From assembly GCA_031552195.1 (NCBI GenBank), contig JAVBMT010000010.1, positions 1 through 64,000 of the forward strand: DNA of 64,000 nucleotides, read 5' to 3'. The translations under genes were made by a program, and so were the position numbers. This DNA is from JAVBMP01 sp031552195 (GTDB lineage: Bacteria > Desulfobacterota > Desulfovibrionia > Desulfovibrionales > Desulfovibrionaceae). Of the stretch, positions 1-6,965 are shown piece after piece (within the stretch, counting starts at the first letter, position 1; every line of letters begins with the position of its first letter). The notes under the pieces were generated by a model. That model searched no databases, was not told the origin of the DNA, and saw only the letters and a program-made list of their open reading frames with translations.

Positions 1-128
1 TGCCTTCTACACGGTGGGTTTGTGCGCCCCCCGGGGGGGGGGTCTTGGGGGTTCACCCACCGTCTCGGCCCCCCCCCCGCCACTATGAGGTCGAACTTTT
101 CAGGCAGCGAGCGTATCTGTTCAGGCAT
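1..128 (-). CDS. 5' fragment of a putative FAD-dependent oxidoreductase, disrupted
   Basis: The ATG at 128-126 overlaps the TAA stop of nfeD as TAATG, the same one-base coupling seen at the proB-qmcA and qmcA-nfeD junctions. The frame reads MPEQIRSLPEKFDLIVAGGGP, and FDLIVAGGGP is the usual opening of a Rossmann-type FAD-binding fold, which normally continues with AG and a helix. Here the Gly codons fall in a run of ten G on this strand and the frame then reads RRWVNPQDPPPGG, which resembles no dinucleotide-binding fold. The true gene therefore probably departs at the G run, through a frameshift, an assembly error or a rearrangement. The family call rests on about 20 residues only. It would be the fourth gene of the proB operon. 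Confidence 0.45.
   Translation of the reverse strand, partial: MPEQIRSLPEKFDLIVAGGGPRRWVNPQDPPPGGRTNPPCRR
11..63. repeat. 9-bp inverted repeat around C/G homopolymers at the window edge
   Basis: ACGGTGGGT at 11-19 is the exact reverse complement of ACCCACCGT at 55-63. Between them lie C and G runs (about 27-42), and a run of ten C follows at 69-78. This could be a real hairpin or a fold-back or low-quality sequence end. It coincides with the point where the flavoprotein reading frame loses sense. Confidence 0.5.
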
Positions 129-595
129 TAAAATGTTCCGGTAGAAGATGAAGTGGCGGGTTCCACGACCAGGCTGCCGTCTTCAACGCGCACGACGGTC
201 ACCTCGGCGCCCGCGGGGAGGTCGGGGCCGGTGACGATCCAGTAGGTGTCGTCAAGTTTAACCCGCCCGTGCCCGTTTTTCAGCGCCGTTTCAAGGGCGG
301 CTTTCTTGCCGACGTAACGTTGCAGCCGGTTGTTCAGGGCGTTGCTTTGCGGGGCGGCCTTGCGGATGAATTTTCTGCCCACGAACACGGAAATGACGGA
401 CAGAACGCAGAAAATCAGGGCCTGGATCTGCCAGGCCTCAATGCCGAAAGCCCAGGAAATCAGGGCGCAGAGGAGCGCCCCCAGGCCGAACCAGATAAGC
501 ATCACACCCGGCGTGGCAATTTCAAGAATCATCAGCAGGATGCCGAGGGCGCACCAGTTGAGCCAGGAAGGGCTGAGCAGGCTGAAGCCTTCCAT
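128..595 (-). CDS. nfeD: NfeD-family membrane protein
   Basis: 155 residues, the short (NfeD1b-like) form without the N-terminal ClpP-like protease domain. Three hydrophobic segments lie at about residues 12-33, 36-52 and 57-76, followed by a soluble C-terminal OB-fold-like domain (about 85-147) with RVKLDDTYWIV and the GAEVTVVRV strand typical of the family. NfeD proteins partner SPFH (stomatin/prohibitin-like) proteins, and the gene directly upstream encodes one; their stop and start codons overlap. The likely role is in membrane microdomain organisation or membrane protein quality control. The specific substrate is unknown. Confidence 0.9.
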   Translation of the reverse strand: MEGFSLLSPSWLNWCALGILLMILEIATPGVMLIWFGLGALLCALISWAFGIEAWQIQALIFCVLSVISVFVGRKFIRKAAPQSNALNNRLQRYVGKKAALETALKNGHGRVKLDDTYWIVTGPDLPAGAEVTVVRVEDGSLVVEPATSSSTGTF

Positions 596-1602
596 TACGA
601 TTTGCCCTTTCCGCTTTTATCGAACATTTCGATCATGCCGGCCACCGAGCCGAGCAGGGCCGAGCTTTCCATGGGCATCATAAAGACCTTCTGGTTGCTG
701 GACGCGGCAAAGTCGGACAAGGCGCGGATGTAGTTCTGGGCCACGAAATAGTTAATGGAGTTGACGTCGCCCTTGGCCAGCGATTCAGACAGCATGCGGG
801 TGGCTTCAGCCTCGGCCTGGGCGGAACGTTCCCTGGCCTCGGCTTCGCGGAAGGCGGCTTCCTTGCGGCCTTCCGCCTGCAGCATGAAGGTCTGCTTGTC
901 GGCTTCGGCGCGCAGGATATTGGACTGTTTCGCGCCTTCGGCCTTGAGAATGGCGGACATTTTTTCGCCTTCGGCGCGCAGCACTTCGCTTTGCTTCAAG
1001 CCTTCGGCTTCGAGAATGGCGGCGCGTTTTTCACGTTCGGCCTTCATCTGGCGGGCCATGGCGTCAACCAGGTCGCGCGGCGGGGTGATGTCTTTGATTT
1101 CAACGCGGGTGAGCTTAACGCCCCAGGGGTGGGTGGCTTCGTCAATAACGGCCAGCAGGCGGGCGTTTATTTCGTCGCGTTTGGAGAGCAGTTCGTCAAG
1201 GTCCATCGAACCCATGACCGTACGCAGGTTGGTTACGGAAAGGTTGAGTATGGAGTGTTCAAGGTAGGCCACTTCGTAAGACGCCTTGGAGGCGTCAAGC
1301 ACCTGGAAGAAGACCACGCCGTCAACCTTGACCATGGCGTTGTCTCGGGTGATCACTTCCTGCGATGGAACGTCAAGGACGTTTTCCATCATGTTAACCT
1401 TGCGCCCGATGCGGTCTATGAAAGGCACTATCAGGTTTAGCCCGGGCTCAAGGGAGTGGGTGAAGCGCCCGAAACGCTCAACCGTGAAGTTGTAGCCCTG
1501 GGGCACCGATTTTACGCCCGACAGCAGCACGACCACCACCAGCACGACGATGCCGAAGATTATGATGTGCCCGGCCTGAATTACAGCTATAAGCGTGTCC
1601 AT
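595..1602 (-). CDS. qmcA: SPFH/Band 7 protein, QmcA-like
   Basis: 335 residues. There is one N-terminal transmembrane segment at about residues 12-30, a Band 7/SPFH domain at about 31-210 with VPQGYNFTVERFGRF and the GLNLIVPFIDRIGRKV strand, and then a long Ala/Glu-rich coiled coil (about 190-275) built from repeated AEGxKxSxxLxAEG units. This is the QmcA/YbbK architecture. The protein should be membrane-anchored and oligomerise into ring-like scaffolds with the NfeD partner encoded next. The ATG overlaps the proB stop by one base (TAATG), so translation is probably coupled. A housekeeping function in membrane protein turnover is inferred from the family. Confidence 0.92.
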   Translation of the reverse strand: MDTLIAVIQAGHIIIFGIVVLVVVVLLSGVKSVPQGYNFTVERFGRFTHSLEPGLNLIVPFIDRIGRKVNMMENVLDVPSQEVITRDNAMVKVDGVVFFQVLDASKASYEVAYLEHSILNLSVTNLRTVMGSMDLDELLSKRDEINARLLAVIDEATHPWGVKLTRVEIKDITPPRDLVDAMARQMKAEREKRAAILEAEGLKQSEVLRAEGEKMSAILKAEGAKQSNILRAEADKQTFMLQAEGRKEAAFREAEARERSAQAEAEATRMLSESLAKGDVNSINYFVAQNYIRALSDFAASSNQKVFMMPMESSALLGSVAGMIEMFDKSGKGKS

Positions 1603-2762
1603 TATTCAGCTCCTTCCGCCTCGGAAGAGGTGGTGTTTAAAATCATATTGTCACGGTGTATGACTTCTTTATGAGTTATTCCGGAATGTTCCGGAAGCAG
1701 AGGAGACTTAAGCCCCTTGCACTCGTTCAGCATATCTGAAGGATAATGACAGATTCCCACGCCCAAATCAACGCCCTGGAGGTCAAAAATATGCACGGGC
1801 GCCCCGGCGGGAAAATCTCCCCGCACTTCTTTCACCCCTACCGGCAGCAGGCTTTTGCCGTCGCGCAGCAGGGCTCTGGCCGCGCCTTCGTCTATGACCA
1901 CCGCGCCAAGGCTTTTTTCATTATAAGCCAGCCAGAACTTACGGCTGGAAACGGATTTTTCCCCGGCCTGCACCCAGGTTCCGATCTCTTCTCCCTCTCT
2001 CGCCCTGGCGATCACGTTTTTTTCGCGCCCCGGCAGGATAAGGGTCGGCACGCCGAGCAGGGCGGCCCGCCGCGCGGCCATAAGCTTTGAATTCATGCCG
2101 CCGGTTCCGGCGCTGGTTTTTTCCCCGCACATGGCGTTTATGTCAAGGGCCGCGATGTTGTTTATATAAGGCATGACGCGCGCTTCCGGGTTGCTTTGCG
2201 GGCTTTCGGCGAACACGCCGGGGGCTGAGGTCAGGTTGATGAACAGGTCGGCTTCCGTCAGGTTGATCAGGAAACTGGCCAGGGTGTCGTTATCGCCGAA
2301 TTTCAGCTCGTCAACCGCCACCGTGTCGTTTTCGTTTACAATGGGAATGACGCCCCAGCCCAGCAGGGTGAAAAAAGTGTTGCGCGCGTGCAGGAAACGC
2401 TGGCGGTGGCGCAGGTCTTCGCTGGTGAGCAGAAGTTGGGCCGTTACTTTGCCGGCGGCGGAAAAAGCATGGTCGTAATGCTGCATCAGGCGGCTTTGCC
2501 CTATGGCCGCAGCGGCCTGCTTGTCCGGTATGGCGCTTATGGTCTTGCGGCCTTTCAGGGCGGCCCGCCCGGCGGCCACGGCCCCGGAGCTGACCAGAAC
2601 GGTTTGGGTTCCGGCGCTGTGCCAGTCCGCCACCTGCCGCACCAGGCTGCCGATAACGTCAAGGGCAAGCCCGGAAGAATCGGTCAGAACCGCGCTGCCT
2701 ACCTTGATGATAACCCGTTTGGCCCTTTTTAGTGCGGCCATGCGCTCGTCGTATGCGTTCAT
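1602..2762 (-). CDS. proB: Glutamate 5-kinase (proline biosynthesis)
   Basis: 386 residues. It catalyses ATP-dependent phosphorylation of glutamate, the first step to proline. The kinase domain shows VIIKVGSAVLTDSSG near the N-terminus, the SSGAVAAGRAAL loop, VNENDTVAVDELKFGDND (substrate site) and GTGGMNSKLMAARRA (nucleotide loop); a PUA domain occupies roughly residues 280-375. I place the start at the ATG at 2762 (MNAYDERMAAL) because the longer frame only adds sequence overlapping the upstream methyltransferase gene, whose stop lies 2 bases away. Next to obg it is a common Desulfovibrio arrangement, but here a large methyltransferase gene separates the two. Confidence 0.95.
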   Translation of the reverse strand: MNAYDERMAALKRAKRVIIKVGSAVLTDSSGLALDVIGSLVRQVADWHSAGTQTVLVSSGAVAAGRAALKGRKTISAIPDKQAAAAIGQSRLMQHYDHAFSAAGKVTAQLLLTSEDLRHRQRFLHARNTFFTLLGWGVIPIVNENDTVAVDELKFGDNDTLASFLINLTEADLFINLTSAPGVFAESPQSNPEARVMPYINNIAALDINAMCGEKTSAGTGGMNSKLMAARRAALLGVPTLILPGREKNVIARAREGEEIGTWVQAGEKSVSSRKFWLAYNEKSLGAVVIDEGAARALLRDGKSLLPVGVKEVRGDFPAGAPVHIFDLQGVDLGVGICHYPSDMLNECKGLKSPLLPEHSGITHKEVIHRDNMILNTTSSEAEGAE

Positions 2763-2763
2763 G

Positions 2764-4494
2764 TCATTTTTCGTAGGGTTTGTAGTTAAGCGTGCTTTCC
2801 AGAAATTGCAGCAGCATTTTGGGGTTTTTGCTCCCGGCCGGAGCTTTCTGAAGGCCTTTGCCGATAAGTTTGCGCGCATATTCGCAACGGCGGGCGGTGT
2901 CCTGGCGGTTGGCCAGATGCGCGCGGCTTTTCCGCAAAACCATCAGGGGCTGCTGGTAAAAACCGGTGGGGCTGCCGAACAGCGTTTCCTTGCGCGAGGC
3001 GCTGTAAACGTCCAGAAGGTTCCAGCCGCGGAGCAGGTGCGGCAGACGCTTCGGGCCGTAAATGCGGTGGGTGTTCCAAACCAGCACGTCCTTTCCCACC
3101 GGCACCCCCAGAAGAAAAAGGCCTTTCGGGGCCAGGCGCTCCCTGGCCAGGGCCATCATTTTAAGGTCTCCGTTCGGGTTGAGCTGGTCGCCGTAACGGC
3201 CGAGGCCGCAGTGCTCGAGCGCGGAAAAGGAAAGAACGCAGTCAAAGTTCAGGCCGCTCGTTTCCAGCTCTTCCGGAGTCATGGTCGTAATATCCTCATG
3301 TTCGCAGACCGGAGGGTTATAGTCAACCACCCAGACGTGTTCCGCCTTTTTCCATAAGCACATGGGCACGCAATTACACCGCGACAGGCCTATCACCAGA
3401 ACTTTTTTTCCTGTTATCGGGTAATCTTCCAGCGCCTGATAGAAAGGCAGGGCTTCGTCGCGTCTGGCCGAAAAGGTTTTGCCCTCGAAGGCGGCAATGG
3501 CCTCCCGGTAACATTCGGCGCTGTTGCAGGTCACTTCGAGGTGGGCGTCGTTAAAGTATTCATTCATGACCGGAATGGTGCCCCGCAGGGTGAAGCTATC
3601 GTAAAGTTCTTCCGGCACGCCGGCGACAGGAAGCGATTCCGGTTTTCCGGCGCTGGTAGCGGTTATCAGCAGGTCGAAAAACCCTATGGGAAATTCCGGG
3701 CTTTTGTCCGTGTTCGGCGCGTCCAGGGCGGTAGGGTAATAGTCGGCGCTGGGGCTGGAGGCGTAATCAGACCTGCGGGCGTAGGAGACGGCGCAGGAAG
3801 TAGGGTTGTAGATAAAGGAGTTTTCCTTGAAAAAGTACAGATGTTCAGCCTGGTTGTCGTAATGGAAATGCACCGGAAAATGGGTGCGGTTGAGTTTTTC
3901 CAGAACGGCCAGCTTGTTGCAGTCAAAGGCCGTGCCATGGAATTCCACGATAATCTGCTTGAAGCGCGCCAGTTCATCTTCCACCAGCGAAGCCAGAAAT
4001 CCCCATTCCGCACCTTCAATGTCAAGGCGCAGGATAAGGCCGTCCGCGTTTTCATGCCCGTTACCGGCCAGAATTTCCTTCAGGCTTTTGCTTGCGGAAT
4101 CAGGCGACGCTGTTCCTTCCAGGTAGAAACTTCCGAAGGACATGCGGGGGTGGCTTTGCGGCGGCGCGGCAACGCCGCCGTCATATTGAAAGACTTCAAA
4201 GCCGCGCTCGGCCATGGCCAGGTCCCAGGGCAGCGCCCTGGAAACGCCAAAACTGTAGGCCACGCCTTTTTCGCCTGGATCAAGCATTACATAGCCGCCG
4301 TCGGCGGGCGCGCCTATGCGGACTTTTTCCGCGCCCTCGACGTTGCGTGGCCTGATGAAACGGAGAAATTTTTGAATGAAAAGATAGGATTGCTGGTCTT
4401 GGACTTCGACCACATTGAAGCGGAATTCATTGAAAAAGAGCAATTGCTGTTTGCTGGAAAACTGCATTTTTTTTATAGTGCCGACATCTAGCAT
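2764..4494 (-). CDS. Fused methyltransferase: FkbM/Methyltransf_22-like domain plus DUF268 domain
   Basis: 576 residues. The N-terminal half (about 40-240) has RIGAPADGGYVMLDPG, SFGVSRALPWDLAMA and LRLDIEGAEWGFL, the pattern of FkbM/Methyltransf_22-type SAM enzymes. The C-terminal half (about 365-510) has VLVIGLSRCNCVPM, VLSFSALEHCGLGRYGDQ and LGVPVGKDVLVWNTHRIYG, a very good match to the DUF268 family as I remember it, also a predicted Rossmann methyltransferase found near glycan genes. No signal peptide or membrane segment is visible, so it is probably cytoplasmic. The start at 4494 is supported by AAGGA seven bases upstream. Substrate unknown; modification of a surface sugar or lipid is an inference. 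It sits between obg and proB, with a 175-base gap on the obg side. Confidence 0.75.
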   Translation of the reverse strand: MLDVGTIKKMQFSSKQQLLFFNEFRFNVVEVQDQQSYLFIQKFLRFIRPRNVEGAEKVRIGAPADGGYVMLDPGEKGVAYSFGVSRALPWDLAMAERGFEVFQYDGGVAAPPQSHPRMSFGSFYLEGTASPDSASKSLKEILAGNGHENADGLILRLDIEGAEWGFLASLVEDELARFKQIIVEFHGTAFDCNKLAVLEKLNRTHFPVHFHYDNQAEHLYFFKENSFIYNPTSCAVSYARRSDYASSPSADYYPTALDAPNTDKSPEFPIGFFDLLITATSAGKPESLPVAGVPEELYDSFTLRGTIPVMNEYFNDAHLEVTCNSAECYREAIAAFEGKTFSARRDEALPFYQALEDYPITGKKVLVIGLSRCNCVPMCLWKKAEHVWVVDYNPPVCEHEDITTMTPEELETSGLNFDCVLSFSALEHCGLGRYGDQLNPNGDLKMMALARERLAPKGLFLLGVPVGKDVLVWNTHRIYGPKRLPHLLRGWNLLDVYSASRKETLFGSPTGFYQQPLMVLRKSRAHLANRQDTARRCEYARKLIGKGLQKAPAGSKNPKMLLQFLESTLNYKPYEK

Positions 4495-4669
4495 AGGGCG
4501 TTCCTTCTGCGGCGAAACAATTAATATGCGGGCGTGACCTCCTTCACGGTTTCGGCGGCATGGCGCAGCGCGGCATGCCGCCTGCTAGCCAGCAGCAATG
4601 CGTGCCTGTTGCCTGTTTCAGTTTCCAGCTCTTCAGGAGAAGAGCACAGCGGCAAAAGATGTTTGTCCG

Positions 4670-5773
4670 CTACCTTGCCCATATGACCTCGATATCTTCC
4701 TCGGAAAAAGTATTTTCTTCATCTTCCTCGCGCAGGCGCACCAGGGGGGAGTTTGTCTCCAGTTCGGATTGCAGGCGCCACATTTCATCTTTGAGCGGTT
4801 CCAGACCCTCTCCGCTAAGGGCGGATATGAAGAATATCCCGCGTTTTTTCTTTTTCGCCTGCTTTTTAAGGCGTTCAAGGAACTCCGGGTCGGCCAGGTC
4901 TATTTTGTTTACAACTTCGATCTGGCGTCTCTCAGCCAGTTCCGGGTCGAAAAGGTCCAGCTCGGCGTTGATCAGGTCAAACCCGGCCCAGTAAAGGTCA
5001 GGATCATCCGGAATGTCTTCCACGCTCAGAATATGCACGATGAAACGCGTTCTTTCAACGTGCTTCAGGAAGCGGTGCCCCAGGCCCTGGCCCAGGTGCG
5101 CCCCTTCGATCAGGCCGGGAATGTCGGCTATGACCATGCGGCGGTCGTAGTCGTTGTCATCGAACATTACCCCGAGGTTGGGAATAAGCGTGGTGAAGGG
5201 ATAATCGGCGATTTTCGGGCGTGCGGCGGAGATGGCGGAAATGAAAGTGGATTTTCCGGCGTTGGGCAGCCCGACCAGGCCGCAGTCAGCCAGAATTTTC
5301 AGCTCGAGACGCAGGCGCTTTTCTTGGGCATCTTCGCCGGGTTGGGCGAAACGCGGGGCGCGCAAGGTGGAGCTTTTGAAAAACTCGTTGCCTTTGCCGC
5401 CTTGCCCGCCGGGGGCCACGACAAATTCCACGCCTTCTTCCGGCAGGTCGCCCAGCAGGGTTTCGCCTTCCGGCGTGACTTCATAAATTTGCGTGCCGAC
5501 CGGAAGTTCGACTATCAGGTCTTCGCCTTTGCGGCCGTGGCATTGCGAACCTTGGCCCGGCCTGCCGTTTTCCGCTTCGTAAATGCGTTTGAGCCTGAAG
5601 TCGTAAAGCGAGAGCAGGCGCGAAGAGGCGCGCAAGATAACTGCGCCGCCGTTTCCGCCGTTTCCGCCGTCCGGCCCGCCATAGGGAACGAATTTTTCCC
5701 GGCGGAAAGAGACGCAGCCCGCGCCTCCCTTGCCTGAACGCACTGTTATTGTCGCTTCATCAACAAAACGCAT
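4670..5773 (-). CDS. obg: Obg/CgtA GTPase
   Basis: 367 residues. The N-terminal glycine-rich Obg fold (about 1-158) opens with MRFVDEATITVRSGKGGAG and includes GGPDGGNGGNGG. The G domain shows GLPNAGKST (about 168-176), DIPGLIEGAHLGQGLG (about 217-232), NKID (about 289-292) and SALSGEGL. This essential GTPase acts in 50S ribosome maturation and stress control. It follows rplU-rpmA in the classic ribosomal-protein/Obg operon, separated from rpmA by a 124-base spacer with strong hairpins. The short acidic C-terminal tail (REEDEENTFSEEDIEVIWAR) is typical of proteobacterial Obg. Confidence 0.97.
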   Translation of the reverse strand: MRFVDEATITVRSGKGGAGCVSFRREKFVPYGGPDGGNGGNGGAVILRASSRLLSLYDFRLKRIYEAENGRPGQGSQCHGRKGEDLIVELPVGTQIYEVTPEGETLLGDLPEEGVEFVVAPGGQGGKGNEFFKSSTLRAPRFAQPGEDAQEKRLRLELKILADCGLVGLPNAGKSTFISAISAARPKIADYPFTTLIPNLGVMFDDNDYDRRMVIADIPGLIEGAHLGQGLGHRFLKHVERTRFIVHILSVEDIPDDPDLYWAGFDLINAELDLFDPELAERRQIEVVNKIDLADPEFLERLKKQAKKKKRGIFFISALSGEGLEPLKDEMWRLQSELETNSPLVRLREEDEENTFSEEDIEVIWAR

Positions 5774-5817
5774 TGTCGCTCATCCCTGAAATCTGAAAAG
5801 TAAAGGCGTTTTTTAAA

Positions 5818-5863
5818 CCCCTTTGCATATGAAAGGGGCGAAAGCACCACTGCTTTCGCCCCT
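5818..5863 (-). terminator. Overlapping hairpins between rpmA and obg (possible attenuator)
   Basis: A perfect 13-bp stem pairs 5834-5846 with 5851-5863 around a 4-base loop. A second stem pairs 5818-5824 with 5832-5838 and uses part of the same arm, so the two are mutually exclusive. On the transcribed minus strand neither is followed by a clear U run, so partial termination, RNA processing or stabilisation is more likely than full termination. Confidence 0.5.
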
Positions 5864-5897
5864 GAAAAAACAATGTGCCGTACCAGCTTGCAATAAA

Positions 5898-6185
5898 CTA
5901 GGCTGCCGCCTCGGCGGCGCCGGCTGCGGGCACTACGTGCACTCTGGTGAGCACGCGCTTCTTACGGGTGAATTTTTCAAATTTCACCACGCCGTCGCGG
6001 GTGGCGAAAATGGTGAAGTCACGGCCGAGGCCAACGCCTTCGCCGGGGTGGACTTTGGTGCCGAGCTGGCGAACAATGATGTTGCCGGAAATAACCGGCT
6101 GGCCGCCGAAGCGTTTAATGCCGCGTCTTTGCCCAGCGCTGTCGCGCCCGTTACGGGAGCTGCCGCCTGCTTTCTTATGTGCCAT
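5898..6185 (-). CDS. rpmA: 50S ribosomal protein L27
   Basis: 95 residues, a normal length for L27. It begins MAHKKAGGSSRNGRDS with the conserved continuation RRGIKRFGGQPVISGNIIVRQ and KVHPGEGVGLGRD. The N-terminal tail reaches the peptidyl-transferase centre in 50S subunits; no cleavable N-terminal extension is present. It lies 18 bases after rplU and is co-transcribed with it. The C-terminus ends in an Ala/Glu tail (VVPAAGAAEAAA). Confidence 0.98.
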   Translation of the reverse strand: MAHKKAGGSSRNGRDSAGQRRGIKRFGGQPVISGNIIVRQLGTKVHPGEGVGLGRDFTIFATRDGVVKFEKFTRKKRVLTRVHVVPAAGAAEAAA

Positions 6186-6203
6186 GTTACGCTCTCCCGC
6201 TGT

Positions 6204-6512
6204 TTAAGCCTGAATAGACTTGATGCTGAGGGTGGTATATTCTTGGCGATGACCGTGCTTGCAGCGCGAGTCCTTGCGGCGGCGCTTTTTGAACGCGATC
6301 ACTTTATCGCCCCTGCCGTGTCCGACCACCTGGGCCGTAACCTTGGCGCCACTGACATAAGGAGCGCCAACGGAGAACGTTCCGCCGCCAAGCATAAGCA
6401 CCTTATCAATAACAATTTCTCCGCCTACTTCAGCCGCAAGCTTTTCCACACGGATCTTGCCGCCTTCTTCAACACGAAACTGTTTTCCGCCGCTTTCAAT
6501 AATTGCGTACAT
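6204..6512 (-). CDS. rplU: 50S ribosomal protein L21
   Basis: 102 residues beginning MYAIIESGGKQFRVEEGGKI. The diagnostic C-terminal signature FKKRRRKDSRCKHGHRQ, where L21 contacts 23S rRNA, is present. I chose the ATG at 6512 because GGAGG lies nine bases upstream and all L21 proteins begin at this residue; the upstream in-frame ATG would add 11 residues with no homology. First gene of the rplU-rpmA-obg operon. Confidence 0.98.
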   Translation of the reverse strand: MYAIIESGGKQFRVEEGGKIRVEKLAAEVGGEIVIDKVLMLGGGTFSVGAPYVSGAKVTAQVVGHGRGDKVIAFKKRRRKDSRCKHGHRQEYTTLSIKSIQA

Positions 6513-6542
6513 TATAATAAACCTCCACAAAAGAGAAAGGGA

Positions 6543-6571
6543 CAATTAGCCCCTTGCTCAGGAAAAGTCAA
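6543..6571 (-). promoter_or_regulatory. Candidate sigma-70 promoter for rplU-rpmA-obg
   Basis: On the minus strand TTGACT (6571-6566) is followed after 17 bases by TAATTG (6548-6543), about 30 bases before the rplU ribosome-binding site. The -35 is strong and the -10 is poor. Confidence 0.4.
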
Positions 6572-6644
6572 GAGAATTTTTCATTGACTACGGCCGTGAT
6601 CCGGCCTGGCCCAAGGCGTGATTTTCAACGCGCCGGGCACGGCA

Positions 6645-6821
6645 TCAATGATGGTGTTCCAGGTGTTCGCCTTTCTTTATGCGGTAAAGGGCGGCCAGCA
6701 CGATCAGGACGAAATAGAAAAAGATCAGGCCAACGCCGAGAAACCCCTGCGGCGTGGAATGCATGGCGTTGTTCACAAGCTCGCTGAACATGCTGGAGAG
6801 GTCTTGAAGAAAATAACGCAT
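6645..6821 (-). CDS. Small single-span membrane protein, 58 residues
   Basis: This frame starts at ATG 6821 and ends at TGA 6645-6647. It has an excellent ribosome-binding site (AAGGAG, six bases upstream). The protein begins MRYFLQDLSSMFSELVNNAM, has one hydrophobic segment at about residues 27-47 (GFLGVGLIFFYFVLIVLAAL), then a basic stretch YRIKKGEH and a histidine-rich end (LEHHH). It lies about 145 bases after gatB on the same strand and before the rplU promoter. I do not recognise the family. The strong ribosome-binding site, sensible topology (positive-inside C-terminus) and lack of any overlapping gene support it as real. Confidence 0.65.
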   Translation of the reverse strand: MRYFLQDLSSMFSELVNNAMHSTPQGFLGVGLIFFYFVLIVLAALYRIKKGEHLEHHH

Positions 6822-6965
6822 GGCTGCTCCTTGAATTTCGGTCCGGCTTTCAGCGGGTTCCGGATTTCACCAGGTTTTCCCGCGTCGCCGCGCTTGCTTC
6901 GGGGCGCATTTCGCCCCGGCGCGCCGGTAAAGAAAGAACCATGCGCGCCGCAGGAATTGTTGTTA

